Shown in pieces: positions 1-8,623 of a stretch of DNA of 64,000 nt. Location: NCBI GenBank assembly GCA_045121595.1, contig JBGVGI010000094.1, positions 1 through 64,000 of the forward strand, written 5' to 3'. The translations under genes were made by a program, and so were the position numbers. The DNA comes from Fumia sp045121595. GTDB lineage: Bacteria; Bacillota; Clostridia; Oscillospirales; Ruminococcaceae. Under the pieces are notes generated by a model. That model saw nothing but the letters and a program-made list of their open reading frames with translations, did not search any database and was not told the DNA's origin. Position 1 is the stretch's first letter; each line of letters starts with the position of its first letter.

Positions 1-130
1 TCGTGTGCCAAATGGGGCGCTGCCCCCTTTGGAAACCCCCGCAACAAACAGGTGCTATGCACCCAGCCGGGAGCATAGCGCCGTTTGTTGTCAGCAGCCC
101 GTTTCACGGTCTGCGTGTAGTTCCTTGTAA
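1..130. mobile_element. Probable terminal segment of an inserted element (no gene visible)
   Basis: This stretch is clearly more GC-rich than everything after it, has no convincing coding frame, and carries a strong hairpin at 42-90. Immediately after it an EamA transporter reading frame is open from 131 without its N-terminal half. The simplest inference is that an element ending near 125-130 inserted into the transporter gene. No recombinase or terminal repeat pair can be seen because the window starts here, so the identity of the element is unknown. Confidence 0.35.
42..90. repeat. Large inverted repeat (hairpin) in the GC-rich edge sequence
   Basis: Positions 42-60 and 73-90 are nearly perfectly complementary, with one bulged base and one G-T pair, around a 12-nt loop. 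There is no T-tract, so it is not a simple terminator. Such palindromes occur near the ends or transfer origins of integrative elements. The role here is not known. Confidence 0.6.
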
Positions 131-454
131 ACTGACCTAAATATCATCGCTCACCTCGTTAATGGCAATATTTCAGACTATTTTAAACCGTTTATGAGTT
201 TTGAAAATATAACAGGATTTTTCTTTCTTTCGGTAATTTCCACTATTATAGCAACGGGTATAAGTAACTTTGCACTCGGAAAGGTTAATCCTTCGACTCT
301 TTCAGCGTTTGGTGGAGTGTCAACACTTGTCACGATAGCCTCAGGCGTTATATTAAATAACGAAATTTTATACAGCTATCATTACATAGGAATTTCTCTT
401 ATAGTTGTGAGGATGATTGGTGTTTGCTATCTGGGGTATAAGAAAAATAAGTAA
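131..454 (+). pseudogene. C-terminal fragment of an EamA/DMT-family transporter
   Basis: The frame is open from 131 (stop at 128-130) to 454 and contains only the last few membrane segments of an EamA drug/metabolite transporter. The final pair reads like the usual C-terminal end: a segment near GGVSTLVTIASGVILNNE, a second hydrophobic helix, then a lysine-rich cytoplasmic tail. A full member has about 290-300 residues and ten helices; about 107 codons remain. The first ATG (194) has no ribosome binding site, and the codons 131-193 before it also read as transporter sequence, so this is a truncated gene rather than a small protein. The break coincides with the base-composition change near 130. 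Confidence 0.65.
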
Positions 455-476
455 CTCGTCTTTTTTTAAAAACAAG

Positions 477-505
477 TTGCCATTTTCGTTTTTTTATGGT
501 AAAAT
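477..505 (+). promoter_or_regulatory. Promoter of pyrE
   Basis: TTGCCA (477-482), 17-bp spacer, TAAAAT (500-505). The AAAGGAG ribosome binding site precedes the pyrE ATG. Confidence 0.65.
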
Positions 506-538
506 TAATTTGTAAAACAACATAAAGGAGTTAATACT

Positions 539-1201
539 ATGTTATCAGCAGCTAAAAGAGAATTTATTGAATTTATGATGAGTGCCGACGTTTTGCGTTT
601 CGGTGAATTCAAAACAAAGAGCGGACGTCTTTCTCCGTATTTTGTAAATACAGGTAACTACCGCACAGGTAAACAGATTGATACACTCGGAAAATTTTAT
701 GCCGCTTGTATCAAGGAAGCTTGTGGCGATGATTTTGATGCAATGTTCGGTCCTGCTTACAAAGGTATCCCTCTTGCTACTGCAGCAGCAGGTGCTCTTG
801 CTCGTGAATACAATATTGATAAACCCTATTTCTTTAACCGTAAAGAGGCAAAAGACCACGGCGAAGGCGGTTCTTTAGTAGGTTATCAGCCTAAAGATGG
901 TGACAAGCTTATTATTATCGAAGACGTTATCACAGCGGGTACTGCTGTAAGAGAAACAGTTCCGATCCTTTTAAACGCTGCAGACGTTACAGTTAAAGAT
1001 ATGTTTATCTCTGTTAACCGTTGCGAAGTAGGTCAGAATGCAGGAAAAACTGCAGTAATGGAAGTTAAAGAAGAATTTGGTATCGACGTTCATGCTATCG
1101 TTACTGTAAAAGACATCAGAGAGTACCTTGCAGAAGATCCTTCTTATGCTGAAATGCTTAAGAAAATGGACGCTTATATGGCTGAGTACTGTGTATTCTA
1201 A
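539..1201 (+). CDS. pyrE: Orotate phosphoribosyltransferase
   Basis: Catalyses orotate + PRPP to orotidine 5'-phosphate in pyrimidine synthesis, in the cytosol. The 220-residue length fits PyrE. The PRPP-binding loop is clear near residues 125-135 (IIIEDVITAGTA), and the catalytic flexible loop region (FNRKEAKDHGEGG) lies near 99-112. The ATG at 539 follows an AAAGGAG site at good spacing. It is a single-gene unit with its own promoter and a strong terminator, not grouped with other pyr genes in this window. Confidence 0.95.
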   Translation: MLSAAKREFIEFMMSADVLRFGEFKTKSGRLSPYFVNTGNYRTGKQIDTLGKFYAACIKEACGDDFDAMFGPAYKGIPLATAAAGALAREYNIDKPYFFNRKEAKDHGEGGSLVGYQPKDGDKLIIIEDVITAGTAVRETVPILLNAADVTVKDMFISVNRCEVGQNAGKTAVMEVKEEFGIDVHAIVTVKDIREYLAEDPSYAEMLKKMDAYMAEYCVF

Positions 1202-1210
1202 GTGTTATGT

Positions 1211-1246
1211 AAAATCCCTATGGCAACAAGCCATAGGGATTTTTTT
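1211..1246. terminator. Bidirectional terminator between pyrE and the AraC gene
   Basis: Perfect 13-bp stem (1211-1223 with 1231-1243), 7-nt loop, T-run on the plus side and an A-run before it, so it can end transcription from both convergent genes. Confidence 0.9.
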
Positions 1247-2036
1247 ATGCCTTTTTTCGGTTGTTTATTGCACGGAATTTTGATGGTGTTATTCCGTTTG
1301 CTTTTTTAAATTCCCGTGAAAAATTACTGCTGTCGGAGAATCCGCAACGTTCCACAATTTCTCCTACGGGTAAGTCTGTTGTAGTAAGAAGCCGTTTTGC
1401 TTCTGCCATACGGCAGGAGAATAAATATCCCATAATTGTGAACCCGGTAATTTTCTTGAAAAGATGTGACAGGGAAGAAGGACTGATGTTTAACTGTTTT
1501 GCCAACTCTTTAATCGTGTACTGTTTGCTGCAATCACTTTCAAAAGCTTTTTGAACGATGTGGATATTCTCGTTAAACATATCTATATCAGGGAGCTGTC
1601 TGTATATCATAATCAATAATTCGCTTATAAGTAAATCCTGTAAATCTTTTGAAAGGGTATGGGGTGTGTTGTATTCATTTACGATACGGGAGAAAATCAT
1701 TCTGAACACGTCAAAATTTTCGGATAAATCAATAACATTGTTAAAATCTTTAGGTCTGTTAAAAAGCAGGGAATTTACACACGTCTGGACGGCACTGTAT
1801 CCTGGTTCAAGCCATAGAATGTATCTTTCATACTCATTACTTAAAATATCAATAGAATGGTTTTCATATCTGCTGAAAATCAGTATCTGTCCTTCTTTGG
1901 CGATACCTTTTACATTATTTACACAATAATTTATTTCACCCTTCGTGATAAGAATAATCTGATGACAATCGTGATAATGCTCGTTTTTTTGATCCAAATC
2001 AGTTGAAAAACAAGATTTTTGCAATAATTCGTTCAT
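1245..2036 (-). CDS. AraC-family transcriptional regulator
   Basis: 263 residues. The N-terminal half (about 1-140) is a cupin-like effector-binding domain beginning with a histidine-rich segment (EHYHDCHQIILI). The C-terminal 100 residues hold the two helix-turn-helix motifs of AraC/XylS proteins (IKELAKQLNISPSSLSHLFK and VGEIVERCGFSDSSNFSREF). It is divergent from the flavin oxidoreductase operon starting at 2164 and shares a 127-bp intergenic region with it, so it is very probably the substrate-responsive activator of that operon. The effector is not known. Confidence 0.9.
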   Translation of the reverse strand: MNELLQKSCFSTDLDQKNEHYHDCHQIILITKGEINYCVNNVKGIAKEGQILIFSRYENHSIDILSNEYERYILWLEPGYSAVQTCVNSLLFNRPKDFNNVIDLSENFDVFRMIFSRIVNEYNTPHTLSKDLQDLLISELLIMIYRQLPDIDMFNENIHIVQKAFESDCSKQYTIKELAKQLNISPSSLSHLFKKITGFTIMGYLFSCRMAEAKRLLTTTDLPVGEIVERCGFSDSSNFSREFKKANGITPSKFRAINNRKKA

Positions 2037-2056
2037 ATAATCATCTCCTCGGTATC

Positions 2057-2085
2057 ATTATATATAAAAAATCTGCTCTTTGCAA
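2057..2085 (-). promoter_or_regulatory. Promoter of the AraC regulator
   Basis: On the minus strand, TTGCAA (2085-2080), 17-bp spacer, TATAAT (2062-2057), close upstream of the regulator's start. Confidence 0.65.
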
Positions 2086-2134
2086 GATTTACATAAAATT
2101 TTGCTTGATATATATATTCTTTGTAAAAGAAAGT

Positions 2135-2143
2135 TGATATAAT
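2135..2143 (+). promoter_or_regulatory. Extended -10 promoter of the catabolic operon
   Basis: TGATATAAT is an extended -10 element with no good -35 at 16-18 bp. This is typical of a promoter that needs an activator, which fits the divergent AraC protein. An AGGAGG ribosome binding site follows at about 2151-2156. Confidence 0.5.
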
Positions 2144-2163
2144 TATCCTTAGGAGGATGTAAT

Positions 2164-3489
2164 ATGATAAGAAAAGTATATACTGCAAAGGAAGATTTTG
2201 ATATACAGAACAGGGAATTGGATGTTAATCTGCCGTTTAGCGATGACGTCTCTGTTTTGAGTGAAAGCTATAATTTTAAAAATAAAACTGTACATAATCG
2301 TCTGGTATGCCAGGCAATGGAAGGTTGTGACGGAACGGTTGATGGTTCTCCCGATATCCTTACGCAAAGACGATATACCCGTTTTGCAAAAGGCGGTGCC
2401 GGAATGATATGGTTTGAGGCAACTGCGGTAATGGAGGAAGGAAGAGCAAATCCCCGTCAGCTTTACATAACTGAGAAAAATCTCGACAATTTTAAAAAAC
2501 AGGTTGAAGATATAAAGAATAACGCTCTGAAAACCAACGGATTTGAGCCCGTTGTTATTATGCAGGCAACCCATTCAGGCAGATATTCAAAACCTATGGG
2601 TGTTTCTGCGCCTTTGATTGCCTATAACAACCCGATTTTTGAAAAAGAAAATCCTATCACTCCTGAACGTATCGTTAGTGATGAGTATCTGGACCGTGTA
2701 AGTGAAGCGCTTGTAAATGCTGCGAAACTTGCCGAAAGATCAGGCTTTGACGGTGTGGATATCAAGTGTTGCCACAGATATCTTAACTCTGAGCTTCTTT
2801 CGGCGTATAACAGAGAGGGAAGATATGGAGGAAGTTTGGAAAACAGAACAAGACTTTTGAGAGAAAGTGTCAAGGGCGCAATAGATAGTTGTTCAAAGGA
2901 TTTTATTGTGTCATCCCGTTTGAATGTGTATGACGGATTTTCATATCCTTACGGCTTTGGTGTGAAAAATGACGGTAGCCTTGATTTCGACGTAACTGAA
3001 CCTGATTGGCTTATTAAGGAGCTTTATAAATACGGTGTCAGGTTACTGAATATCACTATGGGCAATCCATATTTTAATCCCCATGTAAACAGGCCTTATA
3101 CTCAGGGTGGATATGAACCACCTGAGCATCCTTTGGAGGGCGTTGCAAGGGTATTAAAAGGTACTGCAAGGCTAAAAGAACTTAACCCTGAAATGGCAAT
3201 TATCTGCTCGGCTGTTTCATATCTTGGTGTGGTGGCACCAAACGTGGTATCGGCTTTTATCGGGGATAGCAAATTTGACTTTGCAGGTTTTGGAAGAACT
3301 ATTTTTGCTTATCCTGATTTTGCAAATGATATCCTTAAAAACGGCGGTATGAATAAAGACAAGGTCTGCATTTGTTGTTCCAAATGTACTGAAATAATGA
3401 GAAAACCCGGCGGTACACCAGGTTGTGTTATAAGGGATAAGGATTTGTATCTGCCGATTTATAAAGAACTGTGCGGAGGTGTAAAATAA
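2164..3489 (+). CDS. Old yellow enzyme-family NADH:flavin oxidoreductase
   Basis: FMN-dependent ene-reductase (TIM barrel), first gene of a five-gene operon. The family signatures are present: substrate-binding HSGRYSKP near residue 136, and the GFDGVDIK...YNREGRYGGSLENR segment near 193-230. A cysteine cluster near residues 402-421 (CICCSKC, then C about 13 residues later) probably binds a 4Fe-4S cluster, as in 2,4-dienoyl-CoA reductase. At 441 residues it lacks the C-terminal NAD(P)H/FAD domains of the 650-residue enzymes, so electrons probably come from a separate partner, perhaps the flavoprotein two genes downstream. The usual reaction is reduction of an activated C=C bond; the substrate is unknown. 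Confidence 0.85.
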   Translation: MIRKVYTAKEDFDIQNRELDVNLPFSDDVSVLSESYNFKNKTVHNRLVCQAMEGCDGTVDGSPDILTQRRYTRFAKGGAGMIWFEATAVMEEGRANPRQLYITEKNLDNFKKQVEDIKNNALKTNGFEPVVIMQATHSGRYSKPMGVSAPLIAYNNPIFEKENPITPERIVSDEYLDRVSEALVNAAKLAERSGFDGVDIKCCHRYLNSELLSAYNREGRYGGSLENRTRLLRESVKGAIDSCSKDFIVSSRLNVYDGFSYPYGFGVKNDGSLDFDVTEPDWLIKELYKYGVRLLNITMGNPYFNPHVNRPYTQGGYEPPEHPLEGVARVLKGTARLKELNPEMAIICSAVSYLGVVAPNVVSAFIGDSKFDFAGFGRTIFAYPDFANDILKNGGMNKDKVCICCSKCTEIMRKPGGTPGCVIRDKDLYLPIYKELCGGVK

Positions 3490-4214
3490 TGAAAGTAGCA
3501 TTGGTTACAGGTGTTGCAGGTGGTATAGGATATGCAACTGCAAAAATTTTGCTTGAAAACGGTGTGGCAGTTGTGGGAATGGATATAGCTCCTCAAATGC
3601 CAAAAGAATTGGATGGCGAATTTACATATTTTCAGGGTGATTTAAGCAATAAAGAGGACAGAGATAACTATGTAAAAAGCGCTATGGATAAATATGGTAA
3701 AATCGACATCCTTGTAAACGTGGCAGGGGTAGCACCTAAAGTAAGAAATGATATTCTTGAAATGACCGAAGAATCCTATGATTTCGTTATGAATATAAAC
3801 ACCAAAGGAACTTTGTTCTTAACACAGAAAGTCGCAAATATTATGAAAAATAACAAAGAGGGAAGTATTGTAAATATTTCTTCAATGTCAGGGTATACAA
3901 GTTCTGTTTCACGCGGTGAATACTGTATAAGCAAAGCAGGAGTTTCTATGATAACTACACTTTTTGCAGACCGCCTTGCAGAGTATAACATTATGGTTAA
4001 TGAAATCCGTCCCGGTATAATAGCTACAGGTATGACTGATAAGGTAAAAGAAAAATATGATGCGCTTATCGAAGGGGGACTTTTACCCATTAAACGATGG
4101 GGTAGACCAGAGGATATTGCAAGTGCCGTGTGGACTTTATGTAATGGAAGTTTACCTTATGTTACAGGTCAGTCAATAGACGTTGACGGCGGATTCCATA
4201 TCAGGAGATTGTAA
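3489..4214 (+). CDS. SDR-family NAD(P)-dependent oxidoreductase
   Basis: Classical short-chain dehydrogenase of 241 residues with the cofactor motif TGVAGGIG near residues 7-14, NVAG near 80, the catalytic serine (NISSMSG), the YCISK active-site motif, and a C-terminal GQSIDVDGG segment. The start at 3489 overlaps the preceding stop (TAATG) and follows GGAGG at 3474-3478; a GTG further upstream in the same frame lies inside the previous gene and is less likely. It probably interconverts an alcohol and a ketone in the operon's pathway. Substrate unknown. Confidence 0.88.
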   Translation: MKVALVTGVAGGIGYATAKILLENGVAVVGMDIAPQMPKELDGEFTYFQGDLSNKEDRDNYVKSAMDKYGKIDILVNVAGVAPKVRNDILEMTEESYDFVMNINTKGTLFLTQKVANIMKNNKEGSIVNISSMSGYTSSVSRGEYCISKAGVSMITTLFADRLAEYNIMVNEIRPGIIATGMTDKVKEKYDALIEGGLLPIKRWGRPEDIASAVWTLCNGSLPYVTGQSIDVDGGFHIRRL

Positions 4215-6112
4215 TGAAAGTTTTTGAATATGAATCAATAGTTATCGGCACAGGTGCGGCAGGATATAATGCTGCCTGCCGATTAAAACAATTCGGAAAA
4301 AACGTTGCCATTGTTACCGAAGCAACAGGTTGTGGTACGTCACGCAATACAGGCTCTGATAAGCAGACCTATTATAAGTTGGGGCTTTCGGGGGACAGTC
4401 CTGACAGTGTTTATAAAATGGCTGAAAACCTGTTTGCGGGTGGTTCTGTTGACGGTGACAATGCTCTTTGCGAAGCGGCGTTGTCTGTTCGTTCCTTTAT
4501 GAATTTATGTGAACTGGGTGTAGCATTTCCCGTAAACCGCTATGGCGAGTATGTAGGCTATAAAACTGACCATGACCCTTATGCAAGAGCAACGTCTGCA
4601 GGTCCTCTTACCTCAAAGTTTATGACAGAGGCTTTGCAGAACAATGCAAAGAATTTGGAAATTGAAGTGTTCAGTGGTTATCTTGCTATCGAAATTTTAA
4701 AGAATAATAACTCGGTCTGCGGTCTTTTATGTATCGAAAAATCAAGTGGTGACTTTGTGGCATTTAAGTGTGCTGATATTGTAATGGCTACCGGTGGACC
4801 TGCAGGAATATACGCTGATAGCGTTTATCCAAAGTGTCATACGGGAACAACAAGTCTTGCCCTCCTTGCAGGTGCAAAAGCACAAAATCTTACCGAATGG
4901 CAGTATGGCTTAGCTTCAGTTAATCCGCGATGGAATGTCTCGGGCACGTATATGCAGGTTTTGCCAAGATTTGTTTCTGTAGATGAAAATGGCACTGAAT
5001 ATGAGTTTCTGTCAGATTATTTCGAGGATGAGTACGAAGCTTTATCAATGGTTTTCTTAAAAGGTTATCAGTGGCCTTTTGACTCCAAAAAAGTTTTAGA
5101 AGGGTCCTCGGTTATAGATTTGCTTGTTTATCGTGAATGTGTACTTAAAAAGCGCAGAGTTTATCTTGATTTTAGCAAGAATCCGTTTGGTATGGAGAAA
5201 ATCGAGTACAGTAAATTATCCGATGAAGCTTTTGATTATTTAAACCGTGCAAACGCTTTGTTCGGCACACCAATTGAAAGACTTGCAAAAATGAATACAC
5301 CTGCAATAGAATTATATAAAGGTAAGGGCGTTGACATCGGTAAAGAGTATCTGGAAATTGCCCTTTGTGCTCAGCATAACAACGGCGGTATTGCTGTTGA
5401 TATGTGGTGGCAGACAAATATAAAAGGTCTTTTTGCGGCAGGAGAATGTGCGGGAACTCATGGTGTTACAAGACCCGGTGGCTCTGCACTTAATGCAGGT
5501 CAGGTAGGCTCACTTCGTGCGGCACAGTACATTTCTCAAAATAGCAACAAGGTAACAGATGATGACACGTTCAAAAATGTTGTTGCAGATGCTGAAAAAC
5601 GTCACAGAAATGAAATATGCGATATTATAAACAATGATGATAATGTAAATCTGCTTATTGCAGCTGCTCAAAGGCAAATGAGTGATAATGCCGGTGCTAT
5701 AAGAAATACAGACAAGCTAAAAGAAAGTTCAGATAAAACTACACTTGTAGTAAAATCATTGGACAAAGTGGGTGTTAAGGATAAATCTCAGATTTATCTC
5801 TATTACAAATTAAAAGATATCCTTTACACTCAGCTTGCCGTGTTAACTGCTATGATAGATTATTCTGAAACAATCGGCAATACCAGAGGTTCAAGTCTTT
5901 ACTTTGATGAAAAAGGTACGCTTCGCAGTGGCTTGGAGGAAATCTTCCGTTTTACAGAAGAAAAGGGAAATACACGCTCTAAAATTCAAGAAACAGTTTT
6001 AAAAGAAAACAGTTTCGTATCCTCATGGCGTGATGTAAGACCAATTCCTCAGGGGGATGATTTTTTTGAAAACGTATGGCGACAATACAGAGAGAATAAG
6101 AATATTTTTTAG
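4214..6112 (+). CDS. Fumarate reductase/succinate dehydrogenase-like FAD-binding protein
   Basis: 632 residues with an N-terminal FAD-binding Rossmann motif (IGTGAAGYNAA, about residues 8-18) and the second flavin-contact segment of the family near residue 420 (HGVTRPGGSALNAGQVGS). It resembles soluble flavoproteins of the fumarate reductase/L-aspartate oxidase superfamily; no haem-binding CxxCH or secretion signal is seen, so it is cytosolic. The start overlaps the SDR stop (TAATG) with AGGAGA upstream, so it is translationally coupled. In this operon it may oxidise or desaturate the substrate, or act as an electron partner of the old yellow enzyme. It is not NadB: it sits among catabolic genes with no nadA or nadC. 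Confidence 0.8.
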   Translation: MKVFEYESIVIGTGAAGYNAACRLKQFGKNVAIVTEATGCGTSRNTGSDKQTYYKLGLSGDSPDSVYKMAENLFAGGSVDGDNALCEAALSVRSFMNLCELGVAFPVNRYGEYVGYKTDHDPYARATSAGPLTSKFMTEALQNNAKNLEIEVFSGYLAIEILKNNNSVCGLLCIEKSSGDFVAFKCADIVMATGGPAGIYADSVYPKCHTGTTSLALLAGAKAQNLTEWQYGLASVNPRWNVSGTYMQVLPRFVSVDENGTEYEFLSDYFEDEYEALSMVFLKGYQWPFDSKKVLEGSSVIDLLVYRECVLKKRRVYLDFSKNPFGMEKIEYSKLSDEAFDYLNRANALFGTPIERLAKMNTPAIELYKGKGVDIGKEYLEIALCAQHNNGGIAVDMWWQTNIKGLFAAGECAGTHGVTRPGGSALNAGQVGSLRAAQYISQNSNKVTDDDTFKNVVADAEKRHRNEICDIINNDDNVNLLIAAAQRQMSDNAGAIRNTDKLKESSDKTTLVVKSLDKVGVKDKSQIYLYYKLKDILYTQLAVLTAMIDYSETIGNTRGSSLYFDEKGTLRSGLEEIFRFTEEKGNTRSKIQETVLKENSFVSSWRDVRPIPQGDDFFENVWRQYRENKNIF

Positions 6113-6124
6113 AGGTGAAAATCT

Positions 6125-7849
6125 ATGAGAGAAGTTTATCTTGATATTATGGAAAGGATTTTAGCGACTTATAACGTCGAACATATCGAGAGGTATATAG
6201 AGCTTGTAAATCGTGAAGGTCTTACTGAAGTTGGTTTTCCAAGACTTGGTGCCAATATAGGTATACTTATGGCTCATGGAAGAAGGCTTGACCTTAAAGA
6301 AAAGTTTATCGAGATACTTGATATTTGCTTTAAGTATTTTGATCATCCTATAACCGTTATGAAGGCGGATAATAATTTTACTATCCGTGAGGTAAGCTGC
6401 GCAATTAAAGAACTTGAAAAAACCGATGTTATTGAAAAAGAAAAAATCGAAGAATGGAAGAAAAAACTTGCAAGTTTTGAAATTGAAACTGTGTATACTC
6501 ATATAGCTTCAAAAGATTTTCCGGACCCTGCAAACTGGGCATATTTCGGTGCTGTAAGTGAACAGGCAAGATGTAAATTGTGCGGACTTGATTATACGGA
6601 TTTTCTTGATAATCAGATACCATCACAGCTTGTACGCCTTGATAAAGACGGATTGTATCGAGATTATGCTGATCCTGAGTTACCGTATCAGCCTCTTCTT
6701 TATGATTTGATGACAAGGCTTTTACTTGCCTTGTCGGTATATTGGGGATATAATGGTAAATATCTGCCAAAGCTTGAAAAAATGATGGAGATTTCTGATG
6801 AGCTTACCTTGAAAATGCAGTCAGTTACAGGTGAAATGCCTTTTGGCGGAAGAAGTAATCAATGTCTTTTTGATGATACTGTTCTCGCAGCTTATTTCGA
6901 GCTACGAGCTTCATTATTGAGCAAAAAAGGTGACCCGAAAGCTAGTGTTTTCAAAGCTGCAGCTTTAAAGGCGCAGAAATCTGCTCTTTACTGGATTGAT
7001 GAAGAGCCTGTAAGCCAGATTAAAAATAATTATGATCCGTTATTAATGCTTGGTGGGGAAGGTTATGCGTATTTTAATAGCTATATGGTAACCTCCGCCT
7101 CCAACGCATATCTTGCTTATTTAGCGGCTGATGACAGTATTGCTCCCACAACGGCGTTAGCGGATATAGGGGGATATATTGCTAAAACAAGTGAGTATTT
7201 TCACAAGGTGTTTTTAAATAACGGTGATTATTTCATTGAAATAGACTGTAATGCAGATATCCATTACGATGCAACGGGTTTAGGCCGTGTTCACAAGAAA
7301 AACTGTGATCCCCGTGTATGTTTATCTGTACCTTTTCCCTCAAAAGATGCGGAGTATAAGCTTGAAATACCTAATAGAATGCCTATGTCAATTTGCGGTG
7401 TTAAAACTGTGTATGAAAATCAGGAATTCATTGCAAAATACGTTCTCAATAAAGGCTTTGTAACCTCTGCTCAGGAAGGCGCAAAACATATTTTGAAAAG
7501 TCAAAACAAAACTCCCGATAAACTCTCTGCAATCTTTGATTGTACTCTTGATGATGAGTTTTTATTTACTGCTGAATATACTGTCAGCAGAGATGGAGTA
7601 GACGTATTTTTTGATGGTGCTGATGGTATTATGTTACCTGTATTTTTGTTTGACGGTAAGGACAATACAGATATAATTGCTGAAAAAGGAAGTATTATGG
7701 TTAAATATAACGGCAGTTTTTGTAAGTACAGCTTTTGGGGAGATTACCTGGAAGAAGGAGTTTTCTTTAACCGCAACGGCCGTTATCGTGTATATCGCGT
7801 TGATACACAGAAAATACACATTGAAATGGGTGAAATAAGTGAACTTTAA
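6125..7849 (+). CDS. Uncharacterised protein, possibly an (alpha/alpha) toroid lyase or hydrolase
   Basis: 574 residues, no signal peptide, not assigned with confidence. The first two-thirds is rich in amphipathic helices with aromatic and tryptophan residues, and the segment GEMPFGGRSNQCLFDD near residue 235 resembles the SNQ-type motif of uncharacterised alpha-toroid carbohydrate-active proteins (DUF2264-like or polysaccharide-lyase-like). The last third is predicted beta-rich (GVDVFFDGADGIMLPVFLFD). This helix-then-beta order is typical of alpha-toroid lyases. It lies 12 bp after the flavoprotein gene with a GAGGTGA site and overlaps the isomerase gene after it, so it belongs to the same pathway. 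The family call is inference. Confidence 0.5.
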   Translation: MREVYLDIMERILATYNVEHIERYIELVNREGLTEVGFPRLGANIGILMAHGRRLDLKEKFIEILDICFKYFDHPITVMKADNNFTIREVSCAIKELEKTDVIEKEKIEEWKKKLASFEIETVYTHIASKDFPDPANWAYFGAVSEQARCKLCGLDYTDFLDNQIPSQLVRLDKDGLYRDYADPELPYQPLLYDLMTRLLLALSVYWGYNGKYLPKLEKMMEISDELTLKMQSVTGEMPFGGRSNQCLFDDTVLAAYFELRASLLSKKGDPKASVFKAAALKAQKSALYWIDEEPVSQIKNNYDPLLMLGGEGYAYFNSYMVTSASNAYLAYLAADDSIAPTTALADIGGYIAKTSEYFHKVFLNNGDYFIEIDCNADIHYDATGLGRVHKKNCDPRVCLSVPFPSKDAEYKLEIPNRMPMSICGVKTVYENQEFIAKYVLNKGFVTSAQEGAKHILKSQNKTPDKLSAIFDCTLDDEFLFTAEYTVSRDGVDVFFDGADGIMLPVFLFDGKDNTDIIAEKGSIMVKYNGSFCKYSFWGDYLEEGVFFNRNGRYRVYRVDTQKIHIEMGEISEL

Positions 7850-8588
7850 AAAAGGGCTTTGTTCTATTTCTTTCAGGGCTAATACTCCTGAAGAAATAAT
7901 CAAAGAGATGAAAAAATGCGGTCTTGAAGTTATAGAATGGGGCAGTGACGTTCATGCGCCTTGTGATGACGTTGAAAAACTGCAGAATATAGTAAGACTT
8001 CAGCAGAAAAATGATATAAAATGTTGCTCTTACGGTACTTATTTTAAACTTGGTGTAAATGATACCGCAGAACTTAATTTGCTTATCGATGCAGCAAAAA
8101 TACTTGGTACAGACGTGTTGAGAATATGGTGTGGGACAAAAGGCAGTACCGATTACACTGAAGATGAAAAGCAAAAACTTTTTAAAGAGTGTATAAAAGC
8201 GTCTTCTATTGCTGAAAAAGAAAACGTTACTCTTTGTCTTGAATGCCACAGAGGTACTTTTACCGATGAAGCAGATGCTGCACTTGAGCTGATGAAGACG
8301 GTAAACAGTAAACGTTTTAAGATGTATTGGCAGCCTGAAACCATAAGAAACGCCGAAGAGAATCTTGAATACGCAAGACTTCTGGCGGAATATACTGTTA
8401 ATTTACACGTTTTTAACTGGACTTCCGACTCAAGAAAACCTCTCAAAGAAGCGGTAGAATTATGGAAGGAATACCTCAGTTGTTTTGATGGTGAACATAA
8501 CCTTTTACTGGAATTTATGCCTGACGACAAAATCGAAAGCCTTGTGACGGAAGCTAAAGCTCTGACAGAAATTATTAAAGTAAATTAA
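7839..8588 (+). CDS. Sugar phosphate isomerase/epimerase-fold protein (AP endonuclease 2 TIM barrel)
   Basis: 249 residues, starting at GTG 7839 and overlapping the previous gene by 11 bp. It shows the pattern of the xylose-isomerase-like TIM barrels: an EWG segment near residue 32, a metal-ligand glutamate in LCLECHRG near 131-138, histidine in NLHVFNW near 190, and a final glutamate in LLLEFMPD near 228. Members act as isomerases, epimerases, dehydratases or keto-sugar lyases. Last gene of the operon, followed by a terminator. Its presence suggests that the pathway handles a sugar, sugar acid or cyclitol. Substrate unknown. Confidence 0.8.
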   Translation: MNFKKGLCSISFRANTPEEIIKEMKKCGLEVIEWGSDVHAPCDDVEKLQNIVRLQQKNDIKCCSYGTYFKLGVNDTAELNLLIDAAKILGTDVLRIWCGTKGSTDYTEDEKQKLFKECIKASSIAEKENVTLCLECHRGTFTDEADAALELMKTVNSKRFKMYWQPETIRNAEENLEYARLLAEYTVNLHVFNWTSDSRKPLKEAVELWKEYLSCFDGEHNLLLEFMPDDKIESLVTEAKALTEIIKVN

Positions 8589-8593
8589 TGTAA

Positions 8594-8623
8594 AAACGGA
8601 TATGCCCAAAGGCATATCCGTTA
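8594..8623. terminator. Terminator between the catabolic operon and the dehydrogenase gene
   Basis: Perfect 12-bp stem (8595-8606 with 8611-8622) and a CAAA loop, between convergent genes. The A-run before it gives a U-run for the minus-strand gene. Confidence 0.8.

Noticed and set aside
4214..6112. Assignment as NadB (L-aspartate oxidase)
   Set aside because: No nadA or nadC nearby, and the gene is embedded in a catabolic operon with translational coupling.
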